Below, piece by piece: positions 54,023 through 63,005 of a DNA stretch of 64,000 nucleotides (its first letter is position 1; every line of letters begins with the position of its first letter). A program made the position numbers and the translations under genes. The notes under the pieces are model-generated. The model was not told where the DNA came from. It searched no databases and was given only the letters and a program-made list of their open reading frames with translations. Where the stretch lies: NCBI RefSeq assembly GCF_000315915.1, contig NC_020185.1:1798001-1862000 (forward strand), written 5' to 3'. Origin of the DNA: Henningerozyma blattae CBS 6284 (taxonomy: Eukaryota; Ascomycota; Saccharomycetes; Saccharomycetales; Saccharomycetaceae).

Positions 54023-56782
54023 ATGGATTCCATAACCAATAATAGACGATCCGTGGAATTCAATGCCCCAACTAATGATGCGCAAGATCAAAAATTTGAG
54101 CAAAAGCAAAAGCTTGTCGACAAAACAGCATGTACAGACGAAATGAAAAAATTGCATGCAGAGGAAAGCAATAAAAAGGAGAATAATCTGAAACACACTG
54201 CGACTACCTCATTAAAGGAGGATCTACCTCAGCTTGATGCCATTACTGACGGGACGATAGAGTCATCGAAAAGATCAAAAGAACTTACCAAAAAGTCTTC
54301 AGATTCAATTAAAAGGCCAAGAAAGAAGAGGAAAACTTTCAGCTGTGAGATTTGCAGGAAATTTAAAACCAGATGTGATTTTGAGCCCTTAGTTGGAAAG
54401 TGTCATCGTTGTAACATTCTTCAACTGAATTGTTCTTTAACTGTGGATCGCAAAAATGAAATTGCTATCGCTATGGAAAATTCATATAATACTTCATCTA
54501 CCTTCCACGTTGATAAACCAATGATAAACAAGATAGTGTTGAAGGATAATTCTATTTCTAAAACAAAATATGTGCCAAAATCAATTGAGCATATTTCAAA
54601 GGCTGCTACTACTGCTACTAATTTAGCCGATGAAACGGCTGTTGCAATCGAAGCATCAAAAGTAGGAACGCCTTTGACATCTAAGGCATCACAATTACCT
54701 CAAGATACTAAAGTCCTACCTGTTAGAGAATCTCATTCAATTAGTAATGAAACGGCATCAGCTTCTGATACATCCTTATCTAAAATAAATCTCGCGTCAT
54801 CACCACATAACACAAATATTCCATCTATTGAGAAAAGACTAAACCATTTAGAAAAAAGCTTTTCAAAATTACATACAAAACTAGACGTTATAATATCCAT
54901 TCTACAGGGCTCAGGGACTAACTCAATAACTGGCTTCGGCCCGTCATCAACTATAAATACGGGAAATAGTGCACTGGAAAACAGTAATGCTCGTAATGCT
55001 TTTAACGTTGTCCCTTATAATTATAGAAGATTTTCTGCCACTAACTCAACTTTGATACAGGAACAGAATGCAGGTAATGAATTTTCTGTTGGTTTTGTTT
55101 CTAAAACTCCCATATGTGATGGAATTAAATTAAAAGAACCGCCTTTGAAATTAATACGTGATATTAATGAACGCTTATTTCCTACTAGGGCAATATCCAA
55201 AAAGGACAAAATTGCTCTACAACAAAGGCCATTTGTTGTTGCAAGAATTAATTTCTTGAATTTTTTTAATAAAAATAGGCAGTTATGTAAAATTTTGACG
55301 AAAGAATTTTTAGTTAGGTCACAGTTTTGGATTATACCAACTATTAAAGAAATAACTGATGAATATGCAAATAATCATTTATTTATTACTAGTGTATTCA
55401 CAATAATTGCTATGAGTTTCGATGACGAAGAAAAATACGGGCAAGAACAAGAAGAGCTATATCCATTGGTTGAAAGGTTATTAACCAATACTCTAACCAT
55501 GTTTGAAAAACTAACAGATGTCGATATAGAGGCTATTCTATATTGTTCTATGTTTCATATATCAAGAAAAGCAAAGCGTCATAGACAATTAAGGTTTAAT
55601 TCTCTAGTATTGACAAATTTTGCAATTCAGAGCTTATTAAATGTAGTTGACTTCCATAAAATTAGGGAGAGAGTAATTATACATGAAGAATATAACAACA
55701 AGGACCTTTATCATCTAAGAATTTTAAACGCCTTAACAGCATGTAATTTAGAGTATTCAATAAGCTATGGTACGGTATCATCTCAAGATGTAATGGTTAA
55801 GGAATTCAATAATCTTACAATAAGATTTCCACAATCTACTCATTCAGATAATATTAAAGTAAGTGAAATTAATTTAAGTGAGACAGTTAATTCGATCTTT
55901 TTAGATTTTAAATCATATTTTAAAAATTTTAAGATGAGCTATTATAGAAGCATTAATGAAAGCAATGATCAATCTCCAAAAGATGAAGCTATCACTTTTA
56001 TTGAACTAGAATATTGGTTACAGAATTGGGATGATTTATTATCCAAAAAGGGTACTGGCATCTTGCTGTATATGTATGATTTTTACTATGTGATGATCTG
56101 TAGATCATTTATCTCTGAATTTTTACCGGAATTACAAGAGATATCAAATTTATTGAAATATACAATATATACAATGAAGAGTCATTCATTTTCATTGCTA
56201 AATGGATTCTTAAGATTAGCACCGCATATAATAAAAGGTTCACCGATATTTACAACCCACCAATTAGTTTATGCATGTTTAACATTGTGTGACTTTCTAC
56301 ATTGGTTTGATTTATCTGAAAGACAGCACGTATTGAATATGTGTACACGTGTTTATTGGCACTTGAACACAATTGGTGAGAAAAAAAACGAAGCAACTGA
56401 TAATGTCGGTACAATTATCAAATCTATTATTGATACGAGTAAACGGAGGGTCAGTTTAATTAACTTCCCAGTTCCTCCTCTACCCCCATCGGTTCAAGGG
56501 CAATATAGCAGTTCTAAATCTAATACAGCAGTGATATCTTCTTCGGCAATAGCCGTTTATAATAAGGATAAGAATGGAAGTGAGTCACCAGACAGTGTTC
56601 ATTCGCATGCCAGTACAGCAGAGGTGAATGCGGGAAATATAGTGTTCCCAGATGTTGATCAGTTTAATTCATTCGAAGATTTCTTCCAAGATTTTTTTGA
56701 TCATTTAAAACCAACTGCTCAGAGAATTTTCTCAGGAGCCCAACCTAGAAACCCACATCATTCAATCTCACGTTCTAAATGA
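54023..56782 (+). CDS. URC2: Zn(2)Cys(6) transcription factor (Urc2-like)
   Basis: 919 residues (S. cerevisiae Urc2/YDR520C 772). Binuclear zinc cluster at about 108-137: SCEICRKFKTRCDFEPLVGK then CHRCNILQLNC, preceded by a basic segment KRPRKKRKTF. A coiled-coil dimerisation helix follows near residue 270 (IEKRLNHLEKSFSKLHTKLD). The fungal middle-homology region spans about 390-790 (e.g. HISRKAKRHRQLRFNSLVLT). The C-terminus is acidic and aromatic (FPDVDQFNSFEDFFQDFFDH), a likely activation domain. In uracil-catabolising yeasts Urc2 controls URC genes; in S. cerevisiae its role is unclear. Assignment relies on position between SPS2 and the sister-region genes; family is certain, orthology moderate. 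Confidence 0.75.
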   Translation: MDSITNNRRSVEFNAPTNDAQDQKFEQKQKLVDKTACTDEMKKLHAEESNKKENNLKHTATTSLKEDLPQLDAITDGTIESSKRSKELTKKSSDSIKRPRKKRKTFSCEICRKFKTRCDFEPLVGKCHRCNILQLNCSLTVDRKNEIAIAMENSYNTSSTFHVDKPMINKIVLKDNSISKTKYVPKSIEHISKAATTATNLADETAVAIEASKVGTPLTSKASQLPQDTKVLPVRESHSISNETASASDTSLSKINLASSPHNTNIPSIEKRLNHLEKSFSKLHTKLDVIISILQGSGTNSITGFGPSSTINTGNSALENSNARNAFNVVPYNYRRFSATNSTLIQEQNAGNEFSVGFVSKTPICDGIKLKEPPLKLIRDINERLFPTRAISKKDKIALQQRPFVVARINFLNFFNKNRQLCKILTKEFLVRSQFWIIPTIKEITDEYANNHLFITSVFTIIAMSFDDEEKYGQEQEELYPLVERLLTNTLTMFEKLTDVDIEAILYCSMFHISRKAKRHRQLRFNSLVLTNFAIQSLLNVVDFHKIRERVIIHEEYNNKDLYHLRILNALTACNLEYSISYGTVSSQDVMVKEFNNLTIRFPQSTHSDNIKVSEINLSETVNSIFLDFKSYFKNFKMSYYRSINESNDQSPKDEAITFIELEYWLQNWDDLLSKKGTGILLYMYDFYYVMICRSFISEFLPELQEISNLLKYTIYTMKSHSFSLLNGFLRLAPHIIKGSPIFTTHQLVYACLTLCDFLHWFDLSERQHVLNMCTRVYWHLNTIGEKKNEATDNVGTIIKSIIDTSKRRVSLINFPVPPLPPSVQGQYSSSKSNTAVISSSAIAVYNKDKNGSESPDSVHSHASTAEVNAGNIVFPDVDQFNSFEDFFQDFFDHLKPTAQRIFSGAQPRNPHHSISRSK

Positions 56783-56892
56783 GTCTCTAGCACATTGCTT
56801 TTCCGATTCTTTAAATATAATGTTTTTAGAGATGCACCTCTAATGGCCTTAATGGTGTAAATACCATAATTTTGATAATAAATAAGTAAATA

Positions 56893-56931
56893 AATGAATG
56901 AATGAATGAATGAATGAATGAATGAATGAAT
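56893..56931. repeat. (AATG)n tetranucleotide microsatellite
   Basis: About nine direct AATG units in the short 3'-3' spacer between URC2 and POF1. Confidence 0.93.
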
Positions 56932-56960
56932 AACTAAATAAATAAATAGCATGCTTAAAA

Positions 56961-57779
56961 CTAGGAAAATATTGAAGCTCCTGAATTTTGTATATAATTC
57001 AAAATTTCCTTGGGGACTTGGTTTTCTAGTTCCTTAATTGGCGTTCCAGTCAGAAGTTCATGCCTAACCGTTGATGAGGATACATCCTTATACTGATTTC
57101 TATTTGAAATTACGTGGATTTTAGAAGCCCATTCCTTAAGTATATTGGGTTCGTATTTGCCAGACTTTATTTCAGCTGGTAGCGATAACTGTTCAGAAAT
57201 CGTCTCTTCATTAGAGCCTCTGGTTAAGCAAAATAATTCTGTATTTTCCATGAATTTTTCAAGAGCCTGAGGTACAGTTTGTGGTAAATAATACTTTGGT
57301 TCAAATAGCCTTGTCGCGGTATCAAATCCAAGCAAGAATACAATTTTATCGGTTTTATTATAACCTCTAATCATTTTTTCTTTATCAACAAACTTGCTGA
57401 ATCGAGTAATAGAAACTATTGTATCAATAGACTCTTGTTTACATACTATGCCGGCCATTATTTGTAACATATCTAATCTTTCATGAAAAGATGCAGGTTT
57501 AGGTTTTTTATCAGCATTTTCGATTGATAGTAACAGCATTACTCTAATAGAAATATAGCCCAAAGACTTATAATATTCAATTGCCCTAGATATGATTGTA
57601 TAATGTGCCCAATGTGGTGGATTGAATGAACTGTCTAAAATTAGAAGGATATTCCTGGAATTATCATCCGAATCAATAATTGGCGTCGAATATTTTATAC
57701 TATTTGAAACCACTTTGAATGGCAAATTGTTTGAAATAAAATCATTAATTATTTTCAAGCTATCATGTCTATCGTTCAT
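56961..57779 (-). CDS. POF1: Pof1, nicotinamide mononucleotide adenylyltransferase
   Basis: 272 residues (S. cerevisiae 258). Pof1 is an NMNAT-type nucleotidyltransferase of NAD+ metabolism, also found as a suppressor of filamentation defects. Class motif LILDSSFNPPHWAHYTIISR (about 48-67) is the (G/S)SFNPPHxxH nucleotidyltransferase signature. DKIVFLLGFDTATRLFEPKYY lies mid-protein, and the C-terminal VSSSTVRHELLTG is the ISSTxxR motif binding the ATP phosphates. Catalytic residues look intact. It lies before EMC1 as in S. cerevisiae chrIII (YCL047C, YCL045C). Confidence 0.93.
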   Translation of the reverse strand: MNDRHDSLKIINDFISNNLPFKVVSNSIKYSTPIIDSDDNSRNILLILDSSFNPPHWAHYTIISRAIEYYKSLGYISIRVMLLLSIENADKKPKPASFHERLDMLQIMAGIVCKQESIDTIVSITRFSKFVDKEKMIRGYNKTDKIVFLLGFDTATRLFEPKYYLPQTVPQALEKFMENTELFCLTRGSNEETISEQLSLPAEIKSGKYEPNILKEWASKIHVISNRNQYKDVSSSTVRHELLTGTPIKELENQVPKEILNYIQNSGASIFS

Positions 57780-58642
57780 TATTAGCTCTTAATTATATTT
57801 ACGTTTCAGTTCTTTATCTTCTGTTTATTGTTTTTTTTATATTGTTTAAAAATCTTTAAAGATAGGTGGCCTATACTCATTCATATAGAGATCGTCATCG
57901 GCCAATTAAGAAACACCACATTTATCTAACAAAAATTTCCATGTTATTGGGACAAAGAAAAGTTTTAAAAATAAAACTTGTTTATTAATTGGAAGGTAGT
58001 GATCGAACTTGTAATTCCAACTGCCTTTAACTATATAATTACTATATAATGTAGTTTTACCATAAGTATTATTCTTGTGTAAGGCTGTTGTTTTTTTTGA
58101 GAATTCTGTCTATTACCTTTATTCCTTGTAATTCATGACATTTATGTACACATATAAGATACGATATCAAATTTTTGTCGATTATTCAGTTTTAATGGTT
58201 ATTTCTACTTGTTCTTATAAGTTTAGAATTCAGATCAAAATTGATGTAAAATAACCCTATAATACTAATAGACTGCTGCAAAATGTACACTATCTGGTAT
58301 TAGGAACTATAAGATTTTAAGTAGTATTGAAAAACTAAAATATTTATTCTTCAAGTATTAATTGGTTAGGAAGCATGCAGTCAATCTATATATAATCTCG
58401 ATAGTTAGTTCAGTTCATATACTACTTTTTCCACAAATATCACATAATTACTATAAAGTCTATTGTTTCAGTAATACAATTGAAATCCTTTTACTCTTTA
58501 AGACTCAGAAATACAGTTTAATATGGCATAATACATTGATGAATGTGCTATATTATTCATTGTGGTAATACTTCATACACAATAAAAATAATAATATGTG
58601 AAAATTATTTAACTATAGAAAAAGTACAAATTCGCAAAATGT
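57780..58642. other. Intergenic, POF1 upstream / EMC1 3' region
   Basis: 0.86 kb. No gene; a 68-codon ATG frame at 58362-58568 has the composition of random AT sequence. S. cerevisiae has YCL046W/YCL047 here with nothing matching. Confidence 0.5.
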
Positions 58643-60940
58643 CTATCCTCTAACGAACCAAGCAGTCTTTAATCTTCTCGAAGCTACATATGGACGCAAG
58701 AAAAGGCAAAGTGTAACTAGTAAAATAACTGTACCCAATAGATTAAATTTTTCAAATGTTGGGCTTAGAACATCAAATGGGCCTGATGGTGTTATTCTTG
58801 TACAGAATAAATCATATCCTAATAAACAAACACTTGAAGTGGATTCTAAGTTAGTTGGAACAGAAACAAGCTTTCCATTTTTCCCACTTAAGATCTGTCT
58901 AAAATGAGAAATAACAAAATGATCATTAATGGGCAATGTTGGAATGTAAGGAGCCGCCATGAATTCCTTCTTATCTGCATCTGTCATTAGTTCCTCTGGT
59001 TTACGTCTAGGGTTTAATATACTCTTAGGTAAATATGTCAATTGGCCATTTACTAACTCAAGCAATATCGCCTTAGTTGTAATATCAAACTTTGTATGTG
59101 ACAAAGCCATTTGTTTAATTTGTTCCGGAAAAAAGAATGCAGCAGTAATTGCAGATGGTTTAAATATTCCTTCAGTTGGATCGATTGTCATTGATGAATT
59201 AGATTTAGATTCATTTGGTATTAATGATTCATATAATTCAACTACAACTATTTTTTGCTCTGGAATTGGTTCATTACTGAAATAAGAATAAATTATCCAA
59301 TATTCACCAAATACCATTGTAACTGGAGAAGTTGAATCAAAAACATCATTCTGCACTTGAGAATATAATATTTCACCAGTAATAGTATCGATAACATTTA
59401 AAATAAGTTGATTGGAATCATTGTTATGAATGATGTAACTTGCTAAGTTTGGGTATAAATATTTATAAAGAACAGATCTGTCGCCTAATATAACACCAAT
59501 ATTTACGATAGGATCAGTATCCTTAGTTGCGAAAGAAATTAATTCTTCATTTTCGTTTAAATTATGTTTCCAAGATTGCTTAATCTGATATTTTTGATTA
59601 ATAATATAGCCGTATACTCCTTGAGAATCATGATCACAAATATAAATTGTATTCTCATCTTTATCTATATTATTTGTGTCTTCAACTCCCTTTTTTTTTG
59701 ATAAATCGACAACTAGTTTTTCATTAGATTGTGAAATTTTAACATAATACAGGTTTGAATTGCCTAATCTTTCTAATTTTTCAACTATTACATCATCTGA
59801 AATATTTTTACTTAGAGTTCCTTCAGTTGATTTACCCATTAGCATACCATTAGAAATTTTATAGGATTTATATAAACCATTGGCAGCAAAAACATACAAA
59901 TTGCCTTCTGACTCATTGAATTCCATGGCAATTACATTGTTCAGTTCTGTTTCAATATTCCAAATAGCTAACCCTTTCATTACATCAATTGCACTAATTC
60001 TGCCATTTGAATCTACAACAGTTAACGATTTTAAAAATCCGAACTTCATATCTTGTTCTATCAAATATTGTGCTTCATCATCATCATTATCAAAAGTAAT
60101 TAGTTTTGTTAAGATCTGACCTGGATTATAATTATTTTCCTTTAGAAATTTCGATAGTCTATTAAAATTTTTAGAGATTCTTACCAAATAAGCTTCGAAA
60201 ATACTGGAAGACATTGTTTCATATTTTATTTGTTCAGCAACTGAATCTAATGAAGTAGATTTAATATCAATAAAAACGTAGTCAACTATATTTGCAATAG
60301 ACTCATCTTTAGTCCAAGTAGTTTTCAACTTATTATCAACAATTGAATAATAGTAATATATTTCTCCTTCGGTGGCAGCTAAGACTTTCAAATTAGTAGA
60401 ATTATCTGTAGATAAGAATTCAATTTTTTGAAATTTGGGTGGTAATGTAATACGTAATGTATCCTTTGCATCTTCAACGAATAAGATCTCGTTGTCAATA
60501 ATTTTGATATTATGCTGTAATTTTGGGTCAAACTCAGTACAAGAAGTCTTAAAATTTTCAAATTCATTCAGTATTTCAATCTCAAATAATGTTTCAGTGT
60601 TAAAACTTATAAACTTACCACTTTTATCCTTTAAAACAAGCATTGTTTCATTAATATCTATCATTGAATCAACGATCTTATACTTCAAATTGGTTCTTAA
60701 GATAACCTCCCCAGTCAATTGGTTAATAACTGATAATTTAGAAAATTCATCATCCTGGTCACTGGCAGATAAAACAAAGAATCTATTATTTGGGGGGTCA
60801 TCCATAATACAATTATAGTGACCAATGTTTTGTAGTTGCCAGTCCGTTATGTAAGCTTCATCCTCGTAAACCGCCTTAACTAGGGTTAGTTTTAGGACGT
60901 GAATAATAATACTCAACCAAAAACTCTGTATAAACCTCAT
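58643..60940 (-). CDS. EMC1: Emc1, ER membrane protein complex subunit 1
   Basis: 765 residues from the ATG at 60938-60940, which places a signal peptide (MRFIQSFWLSIIIHVLKLTL) at the N-terminus; a longer frame opens 23 codons upstream. S. cerevisiae Emc1 is 760. The EMC inserts tail-anchored and multipass membrane proteins; Emc1 supplies the large lumenal beta-propellers. AVYEDEAYITDWQLQNIGHY resembles the yeast AVFSDDAFITDWQLANLG. Several beta-propeller strands follow, then the lumenal DUF1620 domain (about 540-720) with TLPINDHFVISHFRQILSGK and CLLGYDLFCTRITPSGPFDVL-SPTF. A single membrane span (LLGTVILLVTLCLFLRPYVA) and a short cytosolic tail close the protein. Confidence 0.95.
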   Translation of the reverse strand: MRFIQSFWLSIIIHVLKLTLVKAVYEDEAYITDWQLQNIGHYNCIMDDPPNNRFFVLSASDQDDEFSKLSVINQLTGEVILRTNLKYKIVDSMIDINETMLVLKDKSGKFISFNTETLFEIEILNEFENFKTSCTEFDPKLQHNIKIIDNEILFVEDAKDTLRITLPPKFQKIEFLSTDNSTNLKVLAATEGEIYYYYSIVDNKLKTTWTKDESIANIVDYVFIDIKSTSLDSVAEQIKYETMSSSIFEAYLVRISKNFNRLSKFLKENNYNPGQILTKLITFDNDDDEAQYLIEQDMKFGFLKSLTVVDSNGRISAIDVMKGLAIWNIETELNNVIAMEFNESEGNLYVFAANGLYKSYKISNGMLMGKSTEGTLSKNISDDVIVEKLERLGNSNLYYVKISQSNEKLVVDLSKKKGVEDTNNIDKDENTIYICDHDSQGVYGYIINQKYQIKQSWKHNLNENEELISFATKDTDPIVNIGVILGDRSVLYKYLYPNLASYIIHNNDSNQLILNVIDTITGEILYSQVQNDVFDSTSPVTMVFGEYWIIYSYFSNEPIPEQKIVVVELYESLIPNESKSNSSMTIDPTEGIFKPSAITAAFFFPEQIKQMALSHTKFDITTKAILLELVNGQLTYLPKSILNPRRKPEELMTDADKKEFMAAPYIPTLPINDHFVISHFRQILSGKNGKLVSVPTNLESTSSVCLLGYDLFCTRITPSGPFDVLSPTFEKFNLLGTVILLVTLCLFLRPYVASRRLKTAWFVRG

Positions 60941-61389
60941 TTTTGCTTTGTAGTGTTTTTGCAGACTGAGAATGTTAAATATTTTTGTTAATATGTAAAT
61001 TCGCTGCATTTAAAATCTAAAATTATGAGCCCTTCATCTACGATGTATTAAAATATTAATTCTTCAAAGTTCAGGCGTTAATTTCTACAGACAGAATTCT
61101 GAATTGGGAAAAAACGAAAGTTTTGAGCTCCATTATTTATTAGCGTTCGAGTCCCCTTGAGACCAAAAAAAAGAGATTGATTTAATAAATAACATACGAA
61201 TTATTAAAAAACTTACTCTGGGAGGTTTGTATGTATTTAAATATCCGATATCTATTTACCTTTATATTTTTTTGTTAAACATATACACATCCAATGGTTC
61301 TATATTAGTCCATTATATACAATTTAGCTCAACCATGAAATTTTGAAAATATTCTTGCAAAATGAAATTATATATTCCAAAAGATTTAC
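60941..61389. other. Intergenic, EMC1 promoter / MGR1 3' side
   Basis: 449 bp. No gene. Contains an isolated B-box, listed next. Confidence 0.5.
61141..61153 (+). other. Isolated B-box GTTCGAGTC (possible TFIIIC site)
   Basis: TAGCGTTCGAGTCC contains a perfect B-box (61145-61153). No tRNA arms can be drawn around it and no T-run terminator follows closely. Confidence 0.35.
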
Positions 61390-62688
61390 TTATGAAGTAG
61401 GTTTTGTTGGATCCTTAGTAATTGATAGTTCAGTAGTATCATTATCTGGATCATTTTCTCCCGGAAGCATTTTATCGGATTCCTCTTTGGAGGATTCTGG
61501 ACTAACTACCGTTGGAAGAAACTTAATACTTAATGATGTATCTAGTGCTAAGCTAGTCCATGGGTTATACATAGTCCAAAGTTCTGGTATGTCTAGATCA
61601 GTAATGTTTCTCTTATCAGGGCCTAGTATTATACTTCTATTAGATCTCCTTAGCTTCTTTCTCTCAGTGATATCAGCTTCAGAGTTTTCATTAGGTTGTG
61701 AATCAGAGCTATCTATAAAGGAAACATTGGAAGAGTTAATTACATATTTGAGTGCCTTTTCTCTATTTTCTTTATTTTTCTTAATAAAATTTTGAATTTC
61801 TTCATCAGTATTGGCCAATTGATTTCTTAAATGCTCGGAAGCTTCATTAACACTATTTTTTTTTTGGAAAGATTCCAACATATCTAGATGAAATTCCAAC
61901 TGATCCAAATAATCACTGAATGACATCGGTTTATATTGAATAGGGCCGAACCATTTAATGATAGGATTTTGTGACTCTGCTTGAGCTCTAACTAATGCAA
62001 CACTTTGTTTAACTTCAGGTATATTAATTGACAAAATATTGCCACTAGTAGCATCTTTAACTTTCACTTTGTTAGGATCAATCCCTTCATGATAAAATTT
62101 AATTAAATCGTTAAATAATTTTTTATTTCTTAAACTTTTAACTTCTTCACACCATGGATCATATTTGATTATTGTTAGTCGAAGTGTTTCTAGACTCGAC
62201 TGAAATAGGATGACAGAACCAAATAATAGATAAATATATTTTGAGAAATGTTGATATTTAGTTTTAAACTGTTTATAACTATTTGAAGATTTAAGCTTAA
62301 ATTGGCTAATTAATTGAAAGATTTTTGGCTTAGAGCTGGTCATTAATGAGCCATTAGCTGTTGAAAATCGATTTAAGCTTGGTATATCTGCAATATTTCT
62401 ACCAGATAACTTCTTGAAACCTAGCGTAGAGGTAGATTGTGAAATAGGTCTTAATCTTAGCATTCGGAATCTTTGCACACATAAAATCCCAATAACTGTT
62501 TGTGTACCAACCAAAGCCCAAAGGCCAGTTTTATTGTCAGATGCAGGAACTAAAGGTCCCCACATTTTCAAACCTAAACTTGGCCGTATATAAAATTTCT
62601 CAATATCTCTTGAGGAATCATCAGTAGTATCAGTAGGACTCTTTGATGAGTTATCAGTTGATTTATTAGGAGGGGTATAAACAGCCAT
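61390..62688 (-). CDS. MGR1: Mgr1, i-AAA protease adaptor
   Basis: 432 residues (S. cerevisiae 417). Mgr1 is a mitochondrial inner-membrane subunit that with Mgr3 feeds substrates to the Yme1 i-AAA protease. The start YIRPSLGLKMWGPLVPASDN leads into membrane segment 1, LWALVGTQTVIGILCVQRF (about 55-73). Segment 2 is YIYLLFGSVILFQSSLETLR (about 150-170), followed by RLTIIKYDPWCEEVKSLRNK and an intermembrane-space domain containing IKWFGPIQYKPMSFSDYLDQ. The Ser/Asp/Glu-rich C-terminus has WTMYNPWTSLALDTSLSIKF. Two-TM topology and order fit YCL044C, next to EMC1 and PDI1. Confidence 0.92.
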   Translation of the reverse strand: MAVYTPPNKSTDNSSKSPTDTTDDSSRDIEKFYIRPSLGLKMWGPLVPASDNKTGLWALVGTQTVIGILCVQRFRMLRLRPISQSTSTLGFKKLSGRNIADIPSLNRFSTANGSLMTSSKPKIFQLISQFKLKSSNSYKQFKTKYQHFSKYIYLLFGSVILFQSSLETLRLTIIKYDPWCEEVKSLRNKKLFNDLIKFYHEGIDPNKVKVKDATSGNILSINIPEVKQSVALVRAQAESQNPIIKWFGPIQYKPMSFSDYLDQLEFHLDMLESFQKKNSVNEASEHLRNQLANTDEEIQNFIKKNKENREKALKYVINSSNVSFIDSSDSQPNENSEADITERKKLRRSNRSIILGPDKRNITDLDIPELWTMYNPWTSLALDTSLSIKFLPTVVSPESSKEESDKMLPGENDPDNDTTELSITKDPTKPTS

Positions 62689-63005
62689 TACTAATTATCT
62701 TTTAAAAGGTTTTGACGATTTTCCCTTATACTTTTAAAAGTCATTTGTTTTACGTCAGCTTATATTTTCTCTTTTTATATTTCTATAAACGCCGAAATTT
62801 CACAATTGGCTAATTCGGAATGATATTATGTATACGTTTAATTTGCACCATTAATACATAAATATACAGATTCTAATTTTACAATAGAAAAATATTATTG
62901 AAAGTAATATATTGCGTCTAGATGAAGACATATATACATCTATTATTTATTTGTATATCGAATAATAAACGTAAAAAAGAATTAGAATAGAAATGAAGCG
63001 GGAAT
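62689..63005. other. Intergenic, MGR1 promoter and PDI-like 3' region
   Basis: 317 bp, AT-rich; nothing distinctive. Confidence 0.5.

Noticed and set aside
57990..58025. Minus-strand AAGTTCGATCAC as a fourth B-box
   Set aside because: The last consensus C is absent (GTTCGATCA) and no pairing arms are present.
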